Source: Adineta vaga
Lineage: Eukaryota > Rotifera
DNA: 64,000 nt
Direction of reading: 5' to 3'
Assembly (NCBI GenBank): GCA_021613535.1
Contig: CP075493.1
Span: 3,658,001-3,722,000 of the forward strand
The position numbers were made by a program, and so were the translations under genes. Numbering within the stretch: the stretch's first letter is position 1; each line of letters starts with the position of its first letter. This document shows positions 25,420-37,434 of the stretch, one piece after another. A model generated the notes under the pieces. It was not told where the DNA came from. It saw only the letters and a list, made by a program, of their open reading frames with translations, and made no database searches.

Positions 25420-25974
25420 TTATAATTCAGTTGTTGAATATGTTGATGATTGAGACTTTTGTTCGTCTGGTAGATTGAAATGAACTTTTGGTTTGGAAGA
25501 TATTGAATTGAGCTGTGATGATTTTTGTTTGGTTTTTAGTTCGATGAGATCATCTTGTTCTAATGAATAGAATGCTTTGTGTTTGTATAACCAAAACCAA
25601 ATGGCAATACCGAGAAGAAAAAGTATAGTTGTTGATAGTAAAAAAATTGGCAAAAAATATCTTTGAAATTCTTCAAATTGTTTATTGATCATTTTACGAT
25701 TATTAACTAATGCTGAACTAATTTCATGTGCTAGAAGATTATCAAAAACGGGAGAATAAGTTGCATCAAAATTCGAATCGGAATCAACTTGAATTTCTGC
25801 CATATCATGATATTGATGATGAGGTGGACAACAGTAACGATACGTATCTGTACCACAACAAATATATTGAATTAAATTTTCAATTGGACACGTAAAACCA
25901 TTGTTCCATGTGCCATTTGTATAGAAAAATCCATTACAAACAGTATTTATTAAATGAGTAGTTGTACTTGCCAT
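25420..25974 (-). CDS. Shisa-like single-pass membrane protein
   Basis: Intronless 184-aa ORF. The N-terminal 55 residues carry the Shisa Cys pattern: CNGFFYTNGTWNNGFTC, then ICCGTDTYRYCC. A transmembrane span (FLLSTTILFLLGIAIWFWLY) follows at about residues 112-131, and a basic/Ser-rich cytoplasmic tail ends at the stop. Shisa proteins retain or traffic receptors such as Frizzled, FGFR or AMPA receptors. No cleavable signal peptide is visible at this ATG and the nearest upstream ATG is out of frame, so either the first exon is missed or the protein is inserted through its span. Confidence 0.75.
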   Translation of the reverse strand: MASTTTHLINTVCNGFFYTNGTWNNGFTCPIENLIQYICCGTDTYRYCCPPHHQYHDMAEIQVDSDSNFDATYSPVFDNLLAHEISSALVNNRKMINKQFEEFQRYFLPIFLLSTTILFLLGIAIWFWLYKHKAFYSLEQDDLIELKTKQKSSQLNSISSKPKVHFNLPDEQKSQSSTYSTTEL

Positions 25975-26464
25975 TGTCGGTCGTCATTATTGTTCACTGA
26001 GTGAAACATTGTAAACAATGATCAACATTTTGAAAACATATGATATGAGACATAAAACTTAAGAACATTGCTGAACTGGAAATCTCATCTGTTTAGTTAA
26101 TAATTCTCTCGTATGTCGAATGATAACAATTCCTCTTTGTCTTCCGTTCTGTATGTAAATACAAGTTATATGGTGTATCGATAAAAATCTTTTTTTGTCC
26201 TTCATATTCTGAAGATATAGGAGAAGAAAAAAGAAGAAGACAGAATTTGTCATGGATAATTAACAGTAATACATTGTAATACGAAAGAGAAGATGACTTC
26301 GATTAGTTACATTTATTAATAATGTCGTAGATGATTATCTTGCAAAATAGAAAACATCATGCGCAAGTCTATGTTTACTTAATAGCATACCCAATATACT
26401 ATGAATAATCAACTTATTTTATCATTTACATGAACTAAAACAATGGTATAAGTCAATTTATTTT
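25975..26464. other. intergenic
   Basis: Between the Shisa-like gene and the SLC1 gene (both minus). Non-coding; a 64-codon ORF on the minus strand has no features. Confidence 0.55.
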
Positions 26465-28544
26465 TCAAAAACTTGTTCGAACTGTTGAATGATGATCATC
26501 ATCATCGTTATGTTCAACGGGTTTGATCGTTTCAGGTTGAACTACAAACGTTGGATTATCATAGGTAATAGAATCGACATGATTGGATGTACGTATAATA
26601 CTAGTTCTATTTTTGCCGGATTCAAAGAGTGGAATAATTGTACTTGAATCATTTCGTGTATGATGATTAGCCATTAGAAGTTCTTTATGATCTAATACAT
26701 CCAATTCGTGACGTGAAAGATGTTGTACAATAGCACAACCAATTGAATCACCAAAGACATTGATTGCTGTACGAAATCGATCACTAAGAGAAAGAATAGA
26801 AAATGAAAATAGTTGAGAGAAAAACTTGTTTTTCAAGTCAATTCATTTACAGTAACCAATCAACAGCATAGATTGTTCGTACTTCATCGGATGGTAAACC
26901 AAGTGCATTGAGAACAATAACCATAGTAACAAGACCTGCTTGAGGAATACTTGCAGCACCTATTGATGCTAATGTAGATGTTAAACTAAAATCAAATAAA
27001 TATACTCTAAACTTCAATCATAGCAATTTGAACTTACCTGGTAACAATAATTTTCACTGCATTCAATGGTATTCCATTCAATTGTGCAATATATATTGCA
27101 GCTACAGCTTCATATAATGCTGTTCCATCCATATTTACTGTTGCACCAACCGGTAGAACAAAACGTGAAACTCTTGGATCAATATGATTTTTTTCTTCTA
27201 CACATCGATATGTTACTGGTAATGTTGCGGATGAACTTGCCGTACCAAATGCCGTAACTAATGCTTGACTCATTCCACGGATATATTTAAACACATTCAT
27301 ACGTGTTACAATAAAGAGAATTAAAGGTAAAACAATAAATCCATGAATAAACAAACCAGCTAAAACAGTCACCATATAGAGACCTAATGATCCAACGAAA
27401 TCTTTTAAAGTATCCATTTCCAGCATTTTCGCAACAATTAGAAAGAAAATACCAATTGGACTATATAACATAGCGATACGTACAAGTTGCATAACAACTT
27501 CAAGCATTGCTTCAAAAAATTGTTTGAGAATCAATGCTTTTTCTTTTAATCGACTAATAATAATACCGAAGAGAATACAAAAGAGTAATAAACCAAGGAC
27601 ATTAATACCATCTCTTTTCACGACTTGTGGATCATAAATTGTTTTATTATAAACTAAATTTTCATATTTGTCTACATATTCTTATTAGTAAAGCTAACGT
27701 TTTACCTATATTATTAGGACCAATCACTGTTGTTCTATTGACTTTCAGATCTGTGCCAACCTATTTGAAATTTAATGAATAGGTTCTATATATCTTTGAT
27801 AAATATTTACCGATCGAAATGCTGCTTCCATAATATTATCGGGAAATAGATTTCTATTAGATAAATTTGAAAGACGAATAAGAATAAATTATGCTTGTTA
27901 TTTACCTAAATAAATCCAAAACAGTATCAACTGTTCGACCTTCAGCTGATTTTGCACCGGCTTTTATTTCGATTGTACCACCACGTTTACCCGGTCGAAT
28001 TGTTAATACAAGAACAATGCCAACAATAGCGGCAATAATTGTTGTACCAAAATAATAGACCAATGCTCGTATACCCATTTTGCCTGATGATTGAGCATCT
28101 AATTGAGCTAATGATGAAATAATACTTGATACGATCAATGGAAGTATCAGCATTTTAAGAATATTAATAAAAATTCTGCCAGGAAAATCAATATAAGTTA
28201 TATCTTCCTTTGTTATACGACATCCATTCACATATTCATCTAGTAGATAACAATGAAAGTAGAATAAACGATAAAAAGAAGTTTACCTCCAGAACATTTG
28301 AGACCTCGAAGTGCAATTCCAACAGCAATACCAATGATAACAGCAGCAACTGTAGCAATAAGTAGAGCTTGTTCTTTAAGATTTTCTTTACTACAACATT
28401 GTTCACAAAAACCACTTCGTGCTAATGGTAATACAATAGGCGGTTGTGATCTTCGACTATTGTTGAGGGAGCACGTGAACGTTTACGATCAGAGATAACT
28501 AAGGGTGTAACCCTAGATATCGATGTTCTCTTCACACCATGCAT
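26465..28544 (-). CDS. SLC1A: excitatory amino acid (glutamate) transporter, SLC1 family
   Basis: Exons: 28544-28287, 28239-27906, 27853-27811, 27760-27706, 27671-27038, 26985-26851, 26783-26465 (about 592 aa). Hydrophobic segments and SLC1 signatures are clear: [12 protein letters not shown] (HP1 tip), [21 protein letters not shown] (TM7), [23 protein letters not shown] (HP2) and [19 protein letters not shown] (TM8). The Arg in DRFRT is the residue linked to acidic substrates, so glutamate/aspartate uptake coupled to Na+, H+ and K+ is likely. The extreme C-terminus TSF fits a class I PDZ ligand. Exon 1 needs a one-base correction between 28440 and 28485: the ATG frame stops at the [10 protein letters not shown] segment, which is open in the next frame. 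An intron 28551-28604 in the 5'UTR is likely. Confidence 0.9.
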
Positions 28545-29124
28545 GGACTATTCGAAAGGGAAAAAGAAGAGTTCGATAGATAATAGCTGTAAGAATTGAA
28601 TTTACCTTTTATTTTTTTAAAAGAAGTTTCTTGGATTTGAATGCTAATCAATAAATATATTTGATAAAAAACATAAACGAAGAATATAAGAGTAAAAGTC
28701 TATGTATATAGAACTTTCTTCAAGGATAAGAAGCAATAAGATATGCTATCGAATAAGAACGTTTTTAACAATTGAAAAAATAAATTTCGATACGAGATTT
28801 TGCTAAATATAGTTCATGAATTATTAATTTCGTTCTCTTCACTGTTAAATTAGATAAATAGTATGAAGATTTGGTCTGTTCGCTTTTTCTCTTCGAATGA
28901 AAATGTTGACATGATATTTATGCGTACGAGTATCTCTATCGATTTGAAAGAGCATCAATTCACATTAATGATGAAAACAAGAAGAAATACATCGTTGATA
29001 AAGTGTATAGTCTTTTTTTCTCGTCTATTCGATGAGGGCATCTATCATTCGAGATAAAAGAACATAACTAAATTCAATTTCAATCGAATTATTTATTATA
29101 TAGAACATGATGAATGTGTGAAGA
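28545..29124. other. intergenic with SLC1 5'UTR intron
   Basis: Contains the presumed noncoding first exon and intron of the SLC1 gene (GTAAAT donor near 28604, AG acceptor 3 nt before the ATG) and the 3' flank of MORN5. Confidence 0.5.
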
Positions 29125-29901
<777 letters not shown>

Positions 29902-30079
29902 TCTGACTGAAATGAAATAATCGTTTATAATAGAACAGATCACATAATCGCCATTTAAAAATTTTTCTAACTTAACAACCACTGCCTAGATGTCGTGTGA
30001 GACTTCACTTTTCAATGAATCATCACTTATCAGCCGTACGTACTTTTTACTCATTTTAAATAAATTTTGAGAAAATAAA
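29902..30079. promoter_or_regulatory. compact divergent promoter of MORN5 (minus) and MINDY (plus)
   Basis: Only 178 bases separate the two start codons, so both promoters and 5'UTRs must lie here. No TATA box is evident. Co-expression is possible but not shown. Confidence 0.6.
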
Positions 30080-31523
30080 ATGTCAAATACACAATTACCA
30101 TTTCGAAATCGTCTCCGATCGAATTCCTATGATCAAGCTATGTCTAGTGAACCATCAGAAGGAAAAACACAAAATTCCGCATTATCGCAACCCAAAGAAC
30201 AAAATTCAGATGAGATATATCTAGTCAAATGGATTGAATTCAATCGTGAACGATTACCAATTCTTTTGCAAAATGTCAATGGACCTTGTCCAATACTTGC
30301 AATTGTTAATATTCTTCTATTAAGAAAACGAGTAAATCAATTCCGACACCAATAATATTACACGAAATGCATCTTATTTAGATATTTCTTCGTCCGAATG
30401 CGACCACAATACGTACAGAACAAGTCATAGCATCGATTGCTGAATATATCCTTCAAATAGATTCAACCGTAAATGACAAATATTTAAATCATGTTTTAAT
30501 TGTTTCTCTCATTTTCTTTTTTCTATGAAGAAATTACTAAATGAACAACAAGCTAATTATGAACAAAATATTGAAGATGCACTTGCTGTACTTCCTAAAC
30601 TTACAACAGGAATAGATATTAATTTAAAATTCAATGGGTAATTAGACAAAAAACAAGTTAATCGTCTAGTATATATTCTTTGTATGTTTTAGTGTCGATC
30701 AATTTGAATACACACGAGAATGTATTATATTTGATTTACTTGGCATACAATTATATCATGGATGGATTATTGATCCACAAGATCAGCAATTACAAGCAGT
30801 AGTCGATTCAAATGCTTCAAGTTATAATCAATTAGTAGAGAAAATGATTCGACAAAAACAATCTGATAATGGAAATCTTTCACGAGAAAGTAAATATTTT
30901 AGAAGAAAAACTATGTTGAATTTCTACAAAAGATCATTGAATATATCCTTATTTAGGTTTAGTAATCGAGCAATTTCTCGAAGAGAATCGTTCACAATTA
31001 ACACATTATGGTATTCTTAAATTAAATGAAGCAATACGTGATAATCAATTAGCTGTTCTATTTCGAAATAATCATTTTAATGTAGTATGGAAAAATCAAG
31101 TAAATCATTTCATAATTTCGAATAATCAAAGTAATAAATGGCATTGTTCTAGCATCAATTACTTCTACTGGTTTCTGATCAAGGTTATTTAAATCATCCA
31201 TCAATCGTCTTCGAAACATTGACTGATATTGATAATAATAGTACATTTACGGATGGTTATGGACAAGTTTGGCAAAGACCAGTGACAGCAAATACAACAC
31301 GAGAGTGTGTTTCTTTATGAATATTAGCAGAACAATTTTTTTTTCTTTTTTATTTAGTCGTGATTTAGCTGTTGCTATTTACAATGAAGAACGACGACAA
31401 TATTATCAAGAACCACCTCGTCAAGGATATTATTATGAACGAAGTTCAAGAAAATCGAAGAAGAAACATCGAAATCGTTCGTTGGATGATGATCATTATC
31501 ATGATGATTGTATTTTATTATAA
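30080..31523 (+). CDS. MINDY: MINDY-family deubiquitinase (FAM63-like)
   Basis: Seven exons: 30080-30331, 30382-30468, 30531-30637, 30693-30889, 30957-31099, 31153-31304, 31358-31523; phases close, 367 aa. The catalytic Cys lies in LLQNVNGPCPILAIVNILLL and the catalytic His in LFRNNHFNVVW, the two hallmarks of MINDY-1/2, which trim K48-linked polyubiquitin. WIIDP and FLEENRSQLTHYG are other family motifs. The C-terminus is basic, then ends HDDCILL, whose last four residues fit a CaaX box (Leu at X favours geranylgeranylation), suggesting membrane attachment. A polyadenylation-type AATAAA lies at about 31576, 50 nt after the stop. Confidence 0.92.
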
Positions 31524-31624
31524 TTTATTTAGTTTTGTTTTTTTCTCTTGATAATTATTTTACGAATTAAAATACAATAAATACTGATAGTTGTAAAAAC
31601 TTTCTCCCTTTTATTTTTGTTTGT

Positions 31625-32609
31625 CTATTTACAAAGATGTTCGAATTCATTCGGAAACATGTAATAAGATGATGATGATGCTGTTGAATCACGACTATTT
31701 CCAATTGGATAACGGTTTAATGGTGTGTTTAATATTATCGATGTTTCTGTACATCGTGATTTTGCATCACTTGGTGTCATACTAATTGTTGATATACGAT
31801 TGGACAAAGATCGATTATGTTCTAATAAAAGTGGTGAAGCAGCTGGTAAAGGCATTTGAACAAGTGACATTCGTCGTTGTTGACGTTGTTTACTACGACG
31901 AATTGATATTAAACATTGACAAACCATAACAAAGATAAGTAATGTCATGGCAAGAAAGATACCAACGGTACATATTTGTAAGAAAAACCATTTTTCTGGA
32001 AGAAAATTATTTGAAGGATGAAGAATGTAATCATTTGATGATTCGTAAACAATATCAGATGATGATGTTGTTGTTGTTGACGATAATGATGATGTTAGAA
32101 TACAACAGTAACGATCTGTTTCCGAACCACAACAAACACGAGGTGATGAACAATCAAAACCTAAAAATAAGTTCATAAATGATTTACAATGTCTTCATTG
32201 ATAAACGGCAAGGTCAAATAACATCGACGTAATGGTTTAAATAATTACAGATCAACATAGATAACTTCATAGAATACGAGACAGCTTTCGTATTATGTGT
32301 CCTTCTACCTGTCAGCGGGTGTTAATATTGGAAAAAGATCTTATTTACAATCAATAGATGTATGTAACAACAAGCAACAAAATTTTTGTTTTCTTTCTAT
32401 AGAAATAAGATCTTAACTTAAGAAATCTTGAATAAATAGTCTTCAAAATATATGATGAACTACGATCTAGAATTAATTTGACTATCATTGCTGTGTTAAG
32501 ATATAGATTGACTAAAGTATATAGTACATTGAAAAAAATAACAAAAATCTTTCATACCATTGTTCCATATACCATATCGATCAAGAAAACCAGGACATGA
32601 TGTGATCAT
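31625..32609 (-). CDS. Shisa-like single-pass membrane protein
   Basis: Exon 1 (32609-32558) encodes MITSCPGFLDRYGIWNN and exon 2 (32160-31625) continues GFDCSSPRVCCGSETDRYCC, together the full Shisa Cys signature; 195 aa. A span at about residues 80-104 (FLQICTVGIFLAMTLLIFVMV) precedes a basic, Ser-rich tail. The 397-nt intron after the first Cys motif is long for this window. As with the other Shisa-like gene at 25.4 kb, no cleavable signal peptide precedes the first Cys. Role in receptor trafficking is inferred from the family only. Confidence 0.8.
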
Positions 32610-33472
32610 GATGAATGAATGAATGGATGAATGAAAGTTAGTTGCAGACGGTGTTCGTTATTCTCATGAAAATGTTCTGTCTGTCATCAGACAAGAAAAA
32701 TAAGACGAAGAAGACAGCAGTAATGTAAAAAAAACGGAAAGTAGCTCGTCTTTCTTATATCTATCAAATCAGATAAGTGAAAGGAAAAGAAAAGCATCAT
32801 TTTCTCTCCGGAGAGAAAAAACAGATTAATCATGAATAGTACAGACGATGATATCGTTCAGTCTCATATCTCAACTGAATAAAAGTCGATTCCATCTGGC
32901 AGTAGAGATAATTGATGAGCTGGGACATACATGCATATAGATAGATAGATCGAGAGTAAAACGTATACGAACATTTGCACTGTTTATAGAATCACCAAAA
33001 GGAAAACGACAGACATGTCAGTTCACATATTTCAATTAGATGTGGACGAAAGACAGACCAGAATTGATTGACAAAGAGACAACTTATGTTAAGGATCATT
33101 ACCTATACACAAACGGAATATTTCAAATTATATGACCTTCTTATCATGCAAAATCTTCCATACAATTGAACTTTCTTTCTTTCATTGTGTTTTTTCTCTT
33201 TTGTTATCACTCAACTCATTTACCCTGTTTACATAACTTATCATTTTCACACATTATAGAGAAATAATAGCAACAAAAATTGCTGTCTCTTTCCGTCTCG
33301 TCAATTCAACATATCGCATACTTATATAACTTCTCATTGTTGTTATTGTTTATTTATTGTACAACATTCATCAATCCTTTTATGTTACTAGATACTAATA
33401 ATATATTATGAAACGACATGTTTTGTTATTCTCATAACACTCTTGAATACACATAGATTAGAAAACAATTAA
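32610..33472. other. intergenic
   Basis: Upstream flank of the Shisa-like gene and 3' flank of the serine protease gene. Contains short GATA-type repeats near 32938-32950. No gene seen. Confidence 0.6.
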
Positions 33473-34843
33473 TTAGAGATATTTTTTAATGAAATCCAGT
33501 TTAGCTGATATTGATGAATAAACACCAGGTTTGATTGTTTCAGTATTAGCTCCATGTGATGTAATTCCAAAGAGATACCAACGATGATTTGTTCCATTGA
33601 GAATCATCAATGGACCGCCACTATCGCCCTCTATAAAATAAAAAAATGAAAAAGAAATTGATAAGTTTGTGTTTTTTTATAAGTTGGAAAAAACACAATC
33701 TTTCACAAAAGAAAGAAGAAACTTTTACTTCTTGTTTTATTGGAAAGATCAACTAAGAATTCTATATAGTCGTTTATATTCAACAGAGAAACAAAATGAC
33801 GGATGAAAAAAATGGTCAATGGTATTGGAATGCTAATCATGATCCATTTGCTAATCAACAAGAAGCACAATGGACTGCTTACAATGAAGAAGATAATAAT
33901 TTGATTGAACAACGTTATAAATCTCAAGCAGACAAAGCTGAATTAAAAGATTATATTATTCATTTTGACTTTTTAACTCAAATTCACAAATATGATCATA
34001 ATAAACAACGTCAAGTAAAACGAGAAATCAAAGAACTTACCACGTGAATCAACATTATCGTGTGTATTCGTGGCGCATATTTCATCATTTTCATCGAATG
34101 AACTAAAAACTTGTTTACAATAATTATTTGATTTGATATAAACTAGACCTTGTTTTAAATGAAAGGATCCAAATGTATTTAATTCACCCACAGGATATTT
34201 TCCACCCCATCCAGCAATAAAAGCTGTTGTTTCAGATTTTAATTGTTGATGCTTCTCATTAGGTAAACATACGGAATTGACCATTTTTGAACGTTCAAGC
34301 GTTTTTTTCAATTTAATAATTGCGATATCATAATCACAACATGAAACAAAATTAGGATGGATAATTACTTGAGAGACTGCATAATAATTGAAAAGATTGA
34401 GACGACCAAGAAGAGTAGAGGCACCAGCAATTACACTGAGATATTTCGTTTCATCGACAATACAATGTGCCGCTAGAAAAGAAATTTTCTTGGAATTCAT
34501 ATGTATCAAATCATAAGAAATTACCTGTAACAATTGTATTAGGACCAATAATTGCTCCACCACATGATTTCATTGATTTGACATTGAGAACGTTAACCAT
34601 CCATGGGAAAGAATGATCAGCGGCAGATATACCACCCGTTACACGTGGTGTATCCATTTTTGCTGGTAATATCTGTGGAACATCTGATTTTCCACAGTCA
34701 AACGAACGTTGTGATTCATTTCGATCAAAAGTACGTTTGATTTTATGCCAAGCCCATTCAAGAAAATGGTTTTCAACTGGTTGTATACATAAGATAAGGC
34801 ATAGAAGGCATGTAAGGATGAAAATTTTCATTGTAACAATCAT
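33473..34843 (-). CDS. secreted trypsin-fold serine protease
   Basis: Exons 34843-34525, 34472-34041 and 33630-33473, phases closing, 302 aa (290 if the second Met, 34831, is used). Signal peptide MKIFILTCLLCLILC; a propeptide with DCGKSD; activation site near RVTGG. The catalytic triad is intact: His in TAAHC, Asp in DYDIAIIKL, Ser in GDSGGPL. Cys pairs for the C42-C58, C168-C182 and propeptide-domain bridges can be placed. The residues before the active Ser read DSRGEGDSGG, without the usual Cys191, and SHGANTETIKPGVY lacks Cys220, so that conserved bridge is absent as a pair. Substrate preference is uncertain. The second intron (33631-34040, 410 nt) holds an antisense WWE ORF. Confidence 0.9.
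33796..34047 (+). CDS. WWE-domain mini-protein nested in a protease intron
   Basis: Intronless 83-aa ORF on the strand opposite to the protease, starting at ATG 33796. Sequence features match a WWE domain: WYWNANHDPFANQ, AQWTAYNEEDNNLIEQRY, then YIIHFDFLTQIHKY and RQVKREI. WWE domains bind poly(ADP-ribose) or iso-ADP-ribose in ubiquitin ligases and PARPs. Here the domain is nearly the whole protein. An acceptor-like TATTCAACAG lies 9 nt upstream of the ATG. The stop codon falls inside the protease exon, so the ORF overlaps the protease donor site by seven bases. It could be an independent gene or a retroposed fragment. Confidence 0.65.
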   Translation: MTDEKNGQWYWNANHDPFANQQEAQWTAYNEEDNNLIEQRYKSQADKAELKDYIIHFDFLTQIHKYDHNKQRQVKREIKELTT

Positions 34844-36546
34844 ATGTAAGTCGATATTTCAAATGAACTTTATGTTGATATACGTGCACACACACACACG
34901 GATTGATTCGTTCTCACTTCGAGGTTATTCGAATGTTAATTTCTCCTTTTTTTCTTTGTATTTATCGTTCTCTTTGGCCTTCTTGCACATATATATATAT
35001 ATATATATTGTATCCTAGTAGCATTGCTCGATATATGAGTGAACAAAGAACAAATCGTCAAGGCGAATGATATGTGCACGAATATTCGTTCTGCGACTAC
35101 TATTGCATAGATGTGTCTAAAATTCAAACGATGAAATAAATACGTATATTCAAGGAGAAAAAGTACTAGCATATGATTCACTAATAGCAGTTTTTATTTA
35201 TACTTCTTTTGATTTTAACATATCGAGTTTGAGATATATATTGTATGGAATGTTTCTGATAGTGATATCGTTATAATTAGATGTGTTACTATTGATATTA
35301 CTGTCTGATGTTTATAGACGAATAGATGATCGAAAGCATTGACTTAATGAGACCTCACACATAATGCGTATGAATATTATCTGTTAGACAGAGTATGTTC
35401 AAGGAAATGATATACGTTCAGTTTATCTATTTTCACACAATTGTATCTATTGTTCGAACAAATGTAGAAAAACAGTTTCTACTTGCATGGATTATAAATA
35501 AATACGATAAAATGAGTGTTGTATTCAGTTTTTTTAGAGAATGATATTTGATATCGTCGTTTGAACAAAAAACCAAATTGCATACATATTTTTTTATCAA
35601 TACACTACCGAAAGCTAAAGAAAAAGTGATAACCCCTTAACTCATCTTTCTATTTCTCAGTAAAGTCATTCAAAAGATATTTTATCATCTTTCTAAACAG
35701 TCAGTCAAAGATCTCTTCATTGAAATAACACTGACAAATAAGACAAGACTTCAAAAAATATAACTTTTTTTTGCATTCAATGTAGTCCTTTCTTCTATCC
35801 TACAATATTAAAATAAATAGTATGCTCGGAAATTATCTTTCTAGATGTCAATTGATTATTTTGTATGATTTGAAATCATGCCATGACAAAATCTAAATTT
35901 GGCTTTACCGAAAACTCGTGTTAAATTTCCAGACTGAATATTATTTATCATAGTGAATGAGAATTATCTAATATTTCCACTTAATAAATTTCTTTCATTC
36001 AATGATACCTACAAGATGCATTCGTGAACACACACAAAAAAATGCTTGTGACAAGTATCATCAATGTATGCATGTATTTTTCCATCAAACCCATCAAGTG
36101 TCCATTTTTTTTTCAATTATTATCATCATTATTTTCATTTCGTCACATATTGAACATTACACAAGATAAGAATAGAAGAAGCAATTCTGTTGTTCTTTTT
36201 ATCACCGTTTTCAATGTACTCAAGGGAGACAGTTGATTAAATAAATGCATGACATTATACTACTGTTTTTCAGGTGAATACATGTATATGTTGAATGAAT
36301 GAAATTGAATTAGCAATTGTCTTTCTCTCACTCATTCCTATTCTTTTACAATTACTCAATAGAAAAAGAAAAGAAACGTTGTTGACTTCCTATGACTTCA
36401 TATCGGCGGTGAAGATCGATTGAAACAAAACAATCATCGCACATATTTACATTTCATTCTATCAACTGTATATATTTATATGAGAATAGAAGATTAAAAG
36501 ACAAACGAAAATGAAGAAGAAGAGGAGAAGAGAAAAAAAATTGAAT
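34844..36546. other. intergenic
   Basis: Long AT-rich interval, with a (CA)n run near 34889-34900 and an (AT)n run near 34989-35009. Presumed protease promoter and 3' flank of the BarH gene. No supported ORF. Confidence 0.6.
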
Positions 36547-37434
36547 TTAAACAGATTTGTTCGGACTTGTAATTGTTGGTGACAATGAATCGGATGAAGA
36601 TTTATTTGTATCTATTAATGATCTTTGTTGAAGAGCAAAGAGAGCATCAACAGCTGATGTTGCTGTCATGTAAGGTGAATACCATAATGAAGGATGTGTA
36701 CTAGCCATACCAGTATTTGTTTGATGCTGTTGAAACAATCGATGAACAGCAGCTAAACTATTTTGTTGTTCGAAAAATTCAAAACTAACCGCAGTTTGTC
36801 GTTTCCATTTAGTTCTAAATAATGAACATACGAGATTTTTTCCGAATATCTTTGATTGGATTTACCTTCGATTTTGATACCATGTCTTAACTTGTGTATC
36901 CGATAAATTTAAACGAGCAGCAAGTTCCATACGATCTTGAACACTTAAATATTTTTGTCTTTCAAAACTTTTCTCTAAACAATTTAATTGTTGATCGGTA
37001 AATGCTGTACGAGCTTTTCGTGGTTTTTTATTTGTTTTTAATGAATTCATATGAATACCATGACCACTATCTGATGTACCACTTCCTTCGTCGAGATCTG
37101 ATTCTATAAAAGTCAAAAATTAAAAAACTTATCAAACCTATTCTGATTGGTTAAAAAGATCTATTGGTCAAGAACAAAAACGCTTACCATTATCATCACT
37201 GTCGTGTAACATTGTCTCATCTTCATCGATGATTGATGTTAAAGGAAGTTTATGATCAGGTGAAGGTGATGATCGACTATTATTTTCGAGTATGTCGGTA
37301 ATGAAAAATGAAGAACAACAACGTCGTTTGGATTTTAATGTTGTTTGCATTGTTGTTGCTCGAAGTATATTTGGTGATAAGAATAAGAAACTGGTCGATG
37401 AAGCCATGCGACTTTCTGTAATCGGGCGTGACAT
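36547..37434 (-). CDS. BARHL: BarH-like homeobox transcription factor
   Basis: Exons 37434-37188, 37103-36866 and 36814-36547 encode 250 aa. The N-terminal [11 protein letters not shown] is an Eh1/FIL repressor motif that recruits Groucho, as in BarH proteins. The homeodomain starts [21 protein letters not shown] and ends TWYQNRRTKWKRQ, split after NRR by an intron, with the BarH-type Thr in QVKTWYQ. It is followed by the BARC-like sequence [21 protein letters not shown]. BarH proteins specify neural and sensory cell fates. A second BarH-class gene lies head-to-head, 2.26 kb away. Confidence 0.95.
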
